Positions 44,092-52,519 of a DNA stretch of 64,000 bases are shown here, piece after piece. How positions within the stretch are numbered: the stretch's first letter is position 1; the number at the start of each line of letters is the position of its first letter. Location of the stretch: the NCBI GenBank assembly GCA_964487545.1, contig CAZARI010000002.1:62001-126000 (forward strand), written 5' to 3'. The position numbers and the translations under genes were made by a program. The notes beneath the pieces were generated by a model. It was given only the letters and a program-made list of their open reading frames with translations, did not search any database and was not told the origin of the DNA. Source of the stretch: SKUL01 sp964487545 (GTDB lineage Bacteria > Bacteroidota > Bacteroidia > Flavobacteriales_D > SKUL01).

Positions 44092-44870
44092 TGAAACAGG
44101 AACTGAAAGTGGTGGGAATTCAGTCCACGCTGCACTGGCACGACCCGCTGGCCAATCATCGGCTGTTTTCCGAGTGGCTGGAAAAAGCTCCTGTGGCCGA
44201 TTTGTACATACTACCCGAAATGTTTTCTACCGGTTTTTCGATGGAGGCGGCCAAAATAGCCGAACCCATGAACGGCTCTACGCATGCTTGGATGCAAAAG
44301 GAGGCGGAAAAACGGAACGCGGTGATTTGCGGCAGCATGGTGATTGAAGAAAACAACCGATATGTCAACCGAATGATGTGGGTTACTCCCGATAAACAAA
44401 CCAGCTGGTACGACAAGCGACATTGTTTCACCATGGCTGGCGAGCATCATCATTTCAGCCCCGGCGATCGGCGGGTAATTGTCAACCTCAAAGGGTGGCG
44501 TATTTTGCTGCAGATATGTTACGATCTGCGTTTTCCGGTGTGGAGCCGAAATTCCGGAGATTATGACGCGGCGCTTTACGTATCCTGCTGGCCTGCTCCG
44601 CGAACCACTGCCTGGAGCAAACTGCTGCAAGCTCGCGCCATCGAAAATCAGAGTTATGTAGTAGGGGTCAACCGTGTGGGGCCCGACGGACAGGGCTTAA
44701 TTTACGAAGGGGCCTCTGCTATCATCGATGCAAAAGGAGAGGTGATTTCTTCTCTGGAGAATGGCGAAGAAGGCTTTGTTCAGGCAAAACTCAATGCCAA
44801 AGAGCTGGAAATGTTCCGAAAGAAATTTCCTGTTCTCAACGACCGCGACAACTTTGAAATAAAGGTCTAA
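44091..44870 (+). CDS. Omega-amidase / nitrilase-family carbon-nitrogen hydrolase (YafV-like)
   Basis: A 259-aa nitrilase-fold hydrolase with the Glu-Lys-Cys triad in place: Glu43 in LPEMFSTGFSM, Lys109 in WYDKRHCF, and Cys143 in QICYDLRFPVW. The Tyr-Asp-Leu-Arg-Phe-Pro context is that of YafV/Nit2, which hydrolyse alpha-ketoglutaramate to 2-oxoglutarate and ammonia. It is translationally coupled to the methionine aminotransferase by a one-base overlap. Convergent with the next gene, the two stops overlap by 4 bp (44867-44870). Confidence 0.9.
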   Translation: MKQELKVVGIQSTLHWHDPLANHRLFSEWLEKAPVADLYILPEMFSTGFSMEAAKIAEPMNGSTHAWMQKEAEKRNAVICGSMVIEENNRYVNRMMWVTPDKQTSWYDKRHCFTMAGEHHHFSPGDRRVIVNLKGWRILLQICYDLRFPVWSRNSGDYDAALYVSCWPAPRTTAWSKLLQARAIENQSYVVGVNRVGPDGQGLIYEGASAIIDAKGEVISSLENGEEGFVQAKLNAKELEMFRKKFPVLNDRDNFEIKV

Positions 44871-46477
44871 TCTCCGGTTAGATCCCAAGTCAATTCCATG
44901 TCCCAGTTGGAGCGAATTTGTATGCTGTTGGTGTAAACAACCACAGGTTCAGGTTGTCGGCTTTCTGCCACACTGCCGGTGTCCCATTTGCCGTTACCGT
45001 TCAGATCGTATATTACCCGCATTGAATAAGTGGCGGGGTCCATTCGATTAAAGGTAATTACCCCCGATGTTTTCGGCTGAACCTCCTTAATCACTTCCCC
45101 GCGATCGCTGAGCAGTTGCAGAATGATATTCTGTCGCTCATCATATCTCAGATCGAATTGCAGGTTGCCAAAATAGCGTTCCTCGCGCATCCGAACCGAC
45201 TTTTTGAGCGTGTCGTTGGTCATCTCGAAAACATCAAAAAAAGTACTGTCAGGAATAATCACTTCATATGTTTCGCCGGGTTCCCAAGGGTGGTGAAGTT
45301 CAAATTTTCGAATCGATGTGCTGCTCCAATTAAAGTCAACTTCAACCGAATCGCGGAACAGCGAAATGCGCGATGTGTCAACGAGGGTTGCCGGGTGGTT
45401 CAACTCAAATCGCATGGGGCGGTATGGATTGAAATTAAATAGCAGGTTGTCATTGATGGTTAACTGCGGATCTGCATCGTTTCTGCGCTTAATTAAATTC
45501 CACCGAAGGGTGTCTTGAAAACCCGATTGATCTGAGACCAGTACCCGAATATTTTCCAGTTCGGGAAAACTTTTCCTGTTGGGAAACCAAGCCGTAACCG
45601 TGTCACCCACTGTGCCCTGTTCGAAGATAATGTTGTATTCATCATCCAGCGGACGCAATTGCACGCTGTCTGCCGGCCGATGGAAGTACAGTTGAAGTTG
45701 GCCGTAGTGCATCTCTTTGCGCTCGTCAATATATTGCGTGGTATCTTCTTCGTGAAACAAATACAGTTGTTGCTGAATGTTGGTGGTGTCGGGTGGCCCC
45801 GGAATAATCTCTGAATCGATAAACCCAATCATTTCTGCCGGCGCATTGTATTGATAATTGCTGTTTTCGTCGCCGATCGCATACAGATGATACGTGCCAG
45901 GACGGATGAAATTAATTTCAAACTCGCCGTTTTTACTGGTCTTAGTGAAGTAGTCTGGACGTCCTTTTGTCAGCGTGGTGTCAGTGAAATTGCTGTAAAG
46001 CACCACGAGCACGTCGTTTGCTGGCGTTTGATCAAAAGCATCGATGGCCAGTCCGCGCACCTGCAGCGAATCCAAATAACTTCCGGTAGAGAATACATAT
46101 TGCAGCCCGCTCAACTTATTGCCTTCGGTGAGGTCTACCACGGCGTCGCCGAAGTTGATGACATAGGTGGTTTCATCCTGAAGCGGACTATTGAGATCGA
46201 TGAAGAGCCTTTTGCCTTTCATCCGGAACGAAGGCCGCTTTTCCATAGCTGGATTGATGACCAATTGCGTGCCGATGTTTCGGAGCTGGATGAATTCGTC
46301 AAACTCCAAAATGATTCGCGTAGCGGTAAAATCCGTACTAAAATTTTCCGGGGTAGATTTCAACAATACCGGTGGTTCAACATCTCGATCGCCTCCCGTT
46401 GGCGGTTTCATTTGTGCACAAGCGGTCATCAATAGGGCCACAGTAATAAAGCTTACAAACAACTTAAAATACTTCAT
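44867..46477 (-). CDS. Ig-like domain lipoprotein (Big_5 type)
   Basis: A 536-aa lipoprotein: MKYFKLFVSFITVALLMTAC has lipobox MTAC. The mature start reads KPPTGGDRDVEPPVLLKSTPENFSTDF, then RIILEFDEFIQLRN, the hallmark of a Big_5 (SbsA-like) Ig domain that begins just after the cysteine in many Bacteroidota lipoproteins. A CarboxypepD_reg-like segment follows (RGLAIDAFDQTPANDVLVVLYS to TYHLYAIGDENSNYQYN), then two further beta-rich modules and a C-terminal strand pair ending WDMELTWDL. Role unknown, probably a surface or periplasmic structural lipoprotein. Its stop abuts the fRMsr-convergent pair as described for the amidase. Confidence 0.82.
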   Translation of the reverse strand: MKYFKLFVSFITVALLMTACAQMKPPTGGDRDVEPPVLLKSTPENFSTDFTATRIILEFDEFIQLRNIGTQLVINPAMEKRPSFRMKGKRLFIDLNSPLQDETTYVINFGDAVVDLTEGNKLSGLQYVFSTGSYLDSLQVRGLAIDAFDQTPANDVLVVLYSNFTDTTLTKGRPDYFTKTSKNGEFEINFIRPGTYHLYAIGDENSNYQYNAPAEMIGFIDSEIIPGPPDTTNIQQQLYLFHEEDTTQYIDERKEMHYGQLQLYFHRPADSVQLRPLDDEYNIIFEQGTVGDTVTAWFPNRKSFPELENIRVLVSDQSGFQDTLRWNLIKRRNDADPQLTINDNLLFNFNPYRPMRFELNHPATLVDTSRISLFRDSVEVDFNWSSTSIRKFELHHPWEPGETYEVIIPDSTFFDVFEMTNDTLKKSVRMREERYFGNLQFDLRYDERQNIILQLLSDRGEVIKEVQPKTSGVITFNRMDPATYSMRVIYDLNGNGKWDTGSVAESRQPEPVVVYTNSIQIRSNWDMELTWDLTGD

Positions 46478-46962
46478 TAAAGCAGGGTTGTGATGTAAGT
46501 GGCCAGTTTTTCGAGATATTGTCGGTCTGTTTCGTCAAAAGTATTTCGCTCGGTGTGGTCGACATCGAGGACCATAGCAACCTCGCCTGCTTTATCAAAA
46601 ACAGGGACAACAATTTCGGAAGCCGAATGCGGGTCGCAGGCAATGTGTCCGGGAAAATCGTGCACGTCGGGCACCAGTTGGGTTTCTGCCTGCTTCCAGC
46701 AATGGCCGCAAACCCCTTTTCCGTAGCCGATGCGCACGCAGGCCGGAGTACCCTGAAAAGGCCCCACAACCAGTTCATCACCCCAAACAAGATAGAAGCC
46801 AATCCAGTAATAACCGAGCTGTTGCCGAAGCACAGCCGTGATATTGGCCAGATTGGCAATCAGATCGGATTCTTCGGATGTGATGCCTTCAATTTGTTGC
46901 AGACTGTGCTGATACCGCTGGATTTTATTCAAAACATCATTTTGCGTCAAAGATAACCACAT
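46477..46962 (-). CDS. Free methionine-(R)-sulfoxide reductase (GAF domain)
   Basis: Reduces free L-methionine-(R)-sulfoxide, using thioredoxin-type electrons. A single GAF domain with all three key cysteines of the family: Cys75 in GTPACVRI, Cys85 in GKGVCG, and Cys109 in HIACD (numbered from the ATG at 46962; 161 aa). Also present are LVPDVHDFPGHIACD and SEIVVPVFDKAGEVAMVLDVD. The frame extends to a GTG at 46992, but this would overlap comF by 23 bp, so I prefer the ATG. Its start overlaps by one base the lipoprotein gene's start on the same strand. The nearby methionine aminotransferase shows a methionine theme. Confidence 0.9.
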   Translation of the reverse strand: MWLSLTQNDVLNKIQRYQHSLQQIEGITSEESDLIANLANITAVLRQQLGYYWIGFYLVWGDELVVGPFQGTPACVRIGYGKGVCGHCWKQAETQLVPDVHDFPGHIACDPHSASEIVVPVFDKAGEVAMVLDVDHTERNTFDETDRQYLEKLATYITTLL

Positions 46963-46969
46963 CACGCGT

Positions 46970-47665
46970 TTATTCGGCGCAGGCCGCAACACAAATGCTT
47001 ACATCGATTTTTGCCGACTGCACCGTGTCGATACAGCTCGCGAGCGTAGAGCCGGTCGTCACCACATCATCTACCAGCAGCACGTGTTGGCAGGGCGAAT
47101 CAAATGCTTTGAGTTCAAAAACACCCTTAACGTTTTTGTAGCGATCAAATCTCGATTTTTTGGTTTGCGTAGCCGTGTTGATGTTACGCGCTAACGTGGT
47201 GATGTCGAGTGGTATTCCGGCCGATTCAGCAATGCCCTTTGCAATCGCCTCACTTTGATTGAACCCCCTAAGTTTGAGCTTTTTTGGGTGGAGCGGAACA
47301 GGAATAACGCGGTCTATTTGCGCAAATCGCTCGCTGTGTTTTATTCGGTTGCCAAGCATGTGTCCCAGTATCACCCCTACCTCATAACCTCCATGATATT
47401 TGAGCTGGTGCATTAGCCGTTGCACGCGATTGCCTTTGTTAAAGTAGAACAGTGCTGTGCCTGCTTTAAGATTGGTTTTGCCCCAGAACAATTTCTCTAC
47501 CGGATTGTTGGCATACTTATGAAAATCGGTAAAGGGCAGGGCCGAAAGACAATAGGTACAAATCATCGATTCACCATGAACCATGGCCTCTCCACAGGCT
47601 GGACAGCAATTCGGGAACAATATCGAAAGCAATTCACTAAACACGGTTGAAAGTTGGTTAAACAC
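46970..47665 (-). CDS. ComF family protein (phosphoribosyltransferase fold)
   Basis: A 231-aa ComFC-type protein. The N-terminal zinc finger shows LFPNCCPACGEAM and MICTYCLSALP (two CxxC pairs at about 19-39), followed by LMHQLKYHGGYEVG and the phosphoribosyltransferase PRPP loop HVLLVDDVVTTGSTLASC (about 194-211). RGFNQSEAIAKGIA is the family block. ComF proteins serve in DNA uptake in some bacteria; whether this one does cannot be judged, because no other com gene is close. It lies 8 bp before the methionine sulfoxide reductase gene. Confidence 0.93.
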   Translation of the reverse strand: MFNQLSTVFSELLSILFPNCCPACGEAMVHGESMICTYCLSALPFTDFHKYANNPVEKLFWGKTNLKAGTALFYFNKGNRVQRLMHQLKYHGGYEVGVILGHMLGNRIKHSERFAQIDRVIPVPLHPKKLKLRGFNQSEAIAKGIAESAGIPLDITTLARNINTATQTKKSRFDRYKNVKGVFELKAFDSPCQHVLLVDDVVTTGSTLASCIDTVQSAKIDVSICVAACAE

Positions 47666-47733
47666 TGCCAGCAGGTAGTGATAAATTGATGTTAATTTAG
47701 CAATTTCGCAGTTAAATCTTGTAATTTAGAAAT

Positions 47734-48690
47734 ATGAGCACAACGCCACCCAAGCCGCCAATACCGTCAAATGAGTCATCTGGAAAGGCAGACAAGGATA
47801 ACAGCAACAATCGTTTGCTGATTATTTTGATCGTTGTTCTGGCAGTGGTTAGCATTGTGCTGGGCTATTTTTTATTGACCAAAACCCAGGAGGTAGATGT
47901 TCAGTCTACTGAGATTCTGGAGCTGGAAAATGAATCGCTCACCTTGCGGAATGATCTTCAGGAAATGCTCATTCAGTATGATACAGTGACGGTCAACAAT
48001 GAACAAATGCAGGTTGAAATAGCAGCACAGCAGGAGCAAATTCGCGAGTTGCTTAAGCAAGCGGATAAGCATAAGGACGACGCGTGGATTATCCACAAGT
48101 TGAAAAAGGAAGCCAGTACCCTGCGCACCGTTATGAAAGGCTACTTGGTTACCATCGACTCGCTCAACACCTTAAACATTAGTCTGCGTCTGGATCGCGA
48201 CAGCCTGAATCAAGCGCTTTCATCCGTTACACAAGCCAAGAGTCAGCTCGAAACCAGAACTTCAGACCTCGAAGGCGTTATTGCTAAAGGCTCGGTGCTT
48301 CCTACGCGCGATCTGGTGGCAGAAGCCATCCGTATTCGAGGAAGTGGAAAACAGTCTTCAACCAATCGGGCATCCCGGGCCGAAATGATTAAAGTTTGTG
48401 GGGTGATTGGTGAGAATATAATCACCAAACGCGGAAAGAAAACCCTTTATCTGCGATTAATTAGTCCGGAGGCGATGGTGCTGGAAGGCTCCACCGGCGA
48501 GCCGCAAACCTTCAGATTTGATGGCGTATCGGGGGTTTATAGCGTGAAGCGCGAAATCGATTACAATAACGAAGATCAGGATGTTTGCATATACTACACC
48601 GTGAACAGTGAGCTTCCCACCGGTCAGTACATTGCCGAGGTATACGAGTCCGAAACCCTTATCGGAACCGCTACTTTTGATTTGCGCTAA
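47734..48690 (+). CDS. Single-pass membrane protein with coiled coil and C-terminal beta domain
   Basis: A 318-aa protein with a short, low-complexity N-terminus (PPKPPIPSNESSGKADKDNSNN), one membrane helix (LLIILIVVLAVVSIVLGYFLL, about 28-48), a coiled coil (about 56-200, with leucine heptads such as ILELENESLTLRNDLQEM), and a beta-rich C-terminal domain with YLRLISPEAMVLEGS and YIAEVYESETLIGTATF. I have seen this layout in unnamed Bacteroidota proteins but know no function. The C-terminal part should be periplasmic. Stop to stop with the giant outer-membrane protein gene, with no gap (48690/48691). Confidence 0.78.
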   Translation: MSTTPPKPPIPSNESSGKADKDNSNNRLLIILIVVLAVVSIVLGYFLLTKTQEVDVQSTEILELENESLTLRNDLQEMLIQYDTVTVNNEQMQVEIAAQQEQIRELLKQADKHKDDAWIIHKLKKEASTLRTVMKGYLVTIDSLNTLNISLRLDRDSLNQALSSVTQAKSQLETRTSDLEGVIAKGSVLPTRDLVAEAIRIRGSGKQSSTNRASRAEMIKVCGVIGENIITKRGKKTLYLRLISPEAMVLEGSTGEPQTFRFDGVSGVYSVKREIDYNNEDQDVCIYYTVNSELPTGQYIAEVYESETLIGTATFDLR

Positions 48691-51600
48691 TCAGAAGTAT
48701 GCCCTGAGCTGAACGCCTCCGCTATGAACGGCATTTAACTCTTCGGATTTACGTCCGTTGTAGCTGAGGTTGAGCTGAATGTTTTTGCCCAGTGTGCGCT
48801 GATAAGAAACAGACCAAGTGAAATTAGTGCCCGCACGTAATCCTTCAAGCATTTCGTAGGTCAACGATGAGTTGCCAGCTCCTGAAAACCGAATGTTCAC
48901 CATATTAACCTGTGCCAACAAACTCCCTTTCGACACCTGATTGTAACGCAGCTCAACTCCCAGATCCTGTAGTATGGCTTTTTCGCCACCAAGGTCGGCG
49001 TCGTTGTCCTTTTCGGTAAATCTGAATTTTAACGTGCCGCGCAGCGATGTGTTGGGCTGGTAACTCACTGAAGGTTCAATTTCGTTGTAGTTTATTTTGT
49101 AATTCCGTCCGGATAGGAAGTCGGATGAATTGCTTCTTTCTCCTTGCTCTCCCCGCAATATCACCCCAAAAACCCTGCTGATGTTGTAGCGCACCTTAAC
49201 CTCATTCAAGCTCGTGTTTCGAGAATCGAAGCCGTTAGTGAGCAGCGACTTTCCGGAGTTACGGCCAAAAGTGTAATCCACGCCGTACTTTGAGTGTGAG
49301 CGGTTGAAAAACACCGTATTTCTCAATGCCGTATTGGCAGAAATTAGCGCCGTGTCGGCCAGTTCGGTAATAAACGGGTTAAAACGATCCATTCCGGTTT
49401 CTCCGCGTGTCTTGCGATCAATTCTAAACGCCAGTTGATCGGAAACTTTTGACAGTAATTTCAGCACCCCTCTTTTGTTTCCCCAAATGGCGACCGGATT
49501 CCAGTTTATAGAGTGGCTGTATTGATTAGTAAAAGCGCGTACATAATTATCCGTGGGCGTGAAAATTCGGAGATAGCGGTTTCCATCTTCGGGCCGGGCC
49601 AGCTCAAATTCATTAAGTTCTTGTACGTTGTTTCCGTTGTAGTCGATCCAGGTGTACGGCCCCTGTCCGGTTGGGTCATGCACATAAATAAATTCACGGG
49701 CACGCTCCAGCCCCGAACCGATTTCATAATACAGGTTCATGTTTAATGCTCCTTTCAACACACGCATATCATAATTGATGTTGCCCAGCAGCGTGTTTTC
49801 GGGTTCGCTGATAGCGGTTTCTTCATTCAACACTTTCATTTGCCGGTGCACAATCCGACTGCGTAACTGATGTCTGGGATCCTTTGAATAAGCCAGTTCC
49901 ACGCCATACTGCTCTGCAAATTCAGAGCTGACCAGATCGTTTTGGTAGCTTCGTCGGTCGGTGCGTTGAGAATAAAACACACGGTATCCGAAAAACGAGG
50001 TGTCGGGATTGCCGATGTATACTTCCCACTCGTGAAAAGCATAGCTGTTGGCTGCCATCGAGTCGCTGCCGGTATAAGAAAAGGTGTTTTTTTCGAGCTC
50101 ATCAACATATCCCACATTGAACCATTTGAATTTTTTGATGGCTGTTGTACGGTGTCGGTCAAAGCGCGTGTCGATATTTCCTGAGCTGCGAAGAATACTC
50201 CCCTGAAAATCCAGGAAATATCGTTTGTAGTCGAGATTAGCACTGATCTGATTTTTCAACCCCTCAAATGCGTTCACCGCATTAAACGATTCGAGTTGGT
50301 AATCCAGGCGGAAAATATCGCGTTTTTCTATTCCTACACCTGCCAATGCACGGTGTTGATTGCTCTTTTGATCGAGGTCGGTAATATTCCAATCGCGGTC
50401 AAATTCAACCGCCCGAAAGCGTTCGATGGGTTCAAATCTAGATTCTACGAGTTCGTATCGTGCAATGGTGTTGATATACAGTGGGTGCTGGTCGTTTTTT
50501 GGTTGCAGGTTGTTGCGGTTGTCCCAAGTGATCAGCGCTGCAACACCCGTGTTTTCATCGTTGTCAATCGTAGAAAAGGTGTTGAGGTCGCTGTTTGATG
50601 CGGCCAGCTCAATACCCAATGAAGTCTCGGGAGCAATTTTCCAACGACCACCGGCAGCAATCAATTGTTTCTTTTTTGGCGTCACCAAAAGAATAACCGG
50701 TTCAAACCGACCATTGCGCACAACCTGACCACCAACCGTATCCGGAGCCATCCATTTAAATATCCGTCCGGTTGCACCAAACCCATCTTGCAAATAGTCT
50801 CCGTTGCCTTGCCCAACATTAGAAAAGGAAAGCTGGTATTGCGCAGTTTCGGGATCGGTAGAATAAACAAAAACACTGTCGTAGCCCAAACTGTCGGTCA
50901 TCATATACAGTATTTGCTCGTTGTTGAATGCCACGCTGTCGATGGCGGGAACCACTGCCGATTGAATATCGTTGCCGATGGTGGAGAGAAAGCTTCGGTC
51001 GGCCTGGGTGAGATCCTGCTGCAATGATTGATTTTTTGAATCTTGCTCCGAATAAACGTTCAGATATACATCGTATTTCTCGGCGTTAATCCCGGTGGCC
51101 AACTGAACCATGGTTCGGGTAAAGTTGCGCTCAGAATACTGAAACTCTACGGTAATTCTGCGGTCTTTTGTGATGAGCTGATTGGGCGTGAAGATAAGCT
51201 CGGCCGAGTTGTAATCGATGATATAGTCGTTTTCCTGTCCGCGCTGCATAAGCCGGCCGTCGATATAAACGCGTTCGGTGCCGGCCAAAACGATGATGAA
51301 TTCTTCCCCCTCAGCGCCCCTTAATCGGTAAGGCCCTTGGTTTCCTTCGGTGCCGATGATGACTTGGCGGCTCCACTTTCCTTTGGAGACGGCAGCGCTG
51401 GCTTGCAAATAAATTTGATTGTTTTCGGCCGATGGATCGCGTGATTTATCCAGCAATTGCCGGGTTTCGAATGAGCCACCCTGCGCACGTTTAAAGTAAT
51501 TCATAAAATGACCGGGTGGCTTGTGAAGCTGAAAATCGCCGACGGTCAGCCGGTTTTTATCGTCGAACAACTGGATATATACCTGATCGAAATCTTGTAA

Positions 51601-52239
51601 TTGTGCGGTGTTTCCTTCGGGTTGAATGGGAATGTTATTGTCTGTTACCGATGCCAGAATAGAGATGTTGTCCGTGATTTTTCCGGAAAGCGACAAGTTA
51701 AGTCCTGAATTGACCGTTAGATCCTGATTGTTTCCAAAACCCACCCCACGTGAAATACTACCGCTTTTGTCCATGCCGCCCAAACCGAAAATATCCTCGT
51801 TGCGCGCCAAGTCTTCCGGCCGATACACAAATGGATTTTGAATGTCACTTTCTCTCGGTGCAATGCGGTCGGGCGATTTATTATAAAGGGGCTCGGTAAA
51901 AGACAATGGAAATGTTCTGTAGATAATGATAGCGGAGTCGCTGGGTAAAATGGAGTCATTCCAAATCAGTAATCCTGCAATGGGATCCAATACGTAAAAA
52001 GTCGAATCTACTTGCTGACCGTTGATGTTGAGATTTATCGAACCAGGAATAATGCTCAGCGTGTCGAGAAGTACGGTGTCGGTAATCGCAATGGTTTTTT
52101 CACGCAGGTTCGAAAGTTCCTGGCCCGACACCCGAAAGGCCGAAATCATCAGGAAAATCCAAAGCAATTTAAAGTGCAGGCGGTGCGACAACAGAGCGTG
52201 ATTTGAATCTAAAGTTAATTCGATATCATGAATGATCAC
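48691..52239 (-). CDS. Giant outer-membrane beta-barrel protein of unknown function
   Basis: A 1182-aa protein with an N-terminal hydrophobic segment (LLWIFLMISAFRVSG) and a C-terminus rich in alternating aromatic strands that ends in phenylalanine (GVQLRAYF), the mark of BamA-inserted barrels. Mid-region segments such as GSISRGVGFGNNQDLTVNSGLNLSLSGKITDNISILASVTDNNIP and VYIDGRLMQRGQENDYIIDYNSAELIFTPN recur in very large uncharacterised Bacteroidota outer-membrane proteins, loosely like SprA or the translocation-type families. The N-terminal start is uncertain: the signal segment begins about residue 24, so a later start is possible. A -7 box lies at 52282-52289. No T9SS tail. Confidence 0.78.
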   Translation of the reverse strand: MIIHDIELTLDSNHALLSHRLHFKLLWIFLMISAFRVSGQELSNLREKTIAITDTVLLDTLSIIPGSINLNINGQQVDSTFYVLDPIAGLLIWNDSILPSDSAIIIYRTFPLSFTEPLYNKSPDRIAPRESDIQNPFVYRPEDLARNEDIFGLGGMDKSGSISRGVGFGNNQDLTVNSGLNLSLSGKITDNISILASVTDNNIPIQPEGNTAQLQDFDQVYIQLFDDKNRLTVGDFQLHKPPGHFMNYFKRAQGGSFETRQLLDKSRDPSAENNQIYLQASAAVSKGKWSRQVIIGTEGNQGPYRLRGAEGEEFIIVLAGTERVYIDGRLMQRGQENDYIIDYNSAELIFTPNQLITKDRRITVEFQYSERNFTRTMVQLATGINAEKYDVYLNVYSEQDSKNQSLQQDLTQADRSFLSTIGNDIQSAVVPAIDSVAFNNEQILYMMTDSLGYDSVFVYSTDPETAQYQLSFSNVGQGNGDYLQDGFGATGRIFKWMAPDTVGGQVVRNGRFEPVILLVTPKKKQLIAAGGRWKIAPETSLGIELAASNSDLNTFSTIDNDENTGVAALITWDNRNNLQPKNDQHPLYINTIARYELVESRFEPIERFRAVEFDRDWNITDLDQKSNQHRALAGVGIEKRDIFRLDYQLESFNAVNAFEGLKNQISANLDYKRYFLDFQGSILRSSGNIDTRFDRHRTTAIKKFKWFNVGYVDELEKNTFSYTGSDSMAANSYAFHEWEVYIGNPDTSFFGYRVFYSQRTDRRSYQNDLVSSEFAEQYGVELAYSKDPRHQLRSRIVHRQMKVLNEETAISEPENTLLGNINYDMRVLKGALNMNLYYEIGSGLERAREFIYVHDPTGQGPYTWIDYNGNNVQELNEFELARPEDGNRYLRIFTPTDNYVRAFTNQYSHSINWNPVAIWGNKRGVLKLLSKVSDQLAFRIDRKTRGETGMDRFNPFITELADTALISANTALRNTVFFNRSHSKYGVDYTFGRNSGKSLLTNGFDSRNTSLNEVKVRYNISRVFGVILRGEQGERSNSSDFLSGRNYKINYNEIEPSVSYQPNTSLRGTLKFRFTEKDNDADLGGEKAILQDLGVELRYNQVSKGSLLAQVNMVNIRFSGAGNSSLTYEMLEGLRAGTNFTWSVSYQRTLGKNIQLNLSYNGRKSEELNAVHSGGVQLRAYF

Positions 52240-52281
52240 TCAACCGTTTCAACAGGAATAGTAACTACGCAGTTTAAGCCG

Positions 52282-52289
52282 CAAAAGTA
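52282..52289 (-). promoter_or_regulatory. -7 promoter element of the giant outer-membrane protein gene
   Basis: On the minus strand TACTTTTG, an exact TAnnTTTG match, 42 bp before the ATG at 52239. No TTG at the right distance upstream. Confidence 0.5.
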
Positions 52290-52489
52290 TGCTGCCCAAT
52301 TGAATTACTCGTGCCGATGTGCTGGCTGCTTCATAATTGACCGGTCAATAAGAGGGATGTTCACGGTAAATAAGGTAATATTTATGATCGGGGCAGAAAT
52401 TACAACAGGTTATTTCTGGTATTCAGCAAAGAGAAAATTTACTTGGTCTAAGAAATATGGCGACTTGTTATTAAAAAACTAAATTTGAT

Positions 52490-52497
52490 TCTGCCTC
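52490..52497 (+). promoter_or_regulatory. -7 promoter element of the oligopeptide-binding lipoprotein gene
   Basis: TAAATTTG matches TAnnTTTG exactly, 22 bp before the ATG at 52520. A degenerate -33 only (TGG about 19 bp upstream). Confidence 0.55.
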
Positions 52498-52519
52498 TGC
52501 GTAAAATAATGATGACCCA

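Noticed and set aside
51742..51762. Third parS-like sequence (CCACGTGAAATA)
   Set aside because: Only the right half matches, four or more mismatches to parS, and it lies inside the coding region of the barrel gene.
52228..52482. Plus-strand frame of 84 codons between the giant barrel gene and the peptide-binding lipoprotein
   Set aside because: Its start overlaps the other gene's start region, composition is not protein-like, no signal or domain, and it covers both promoters.
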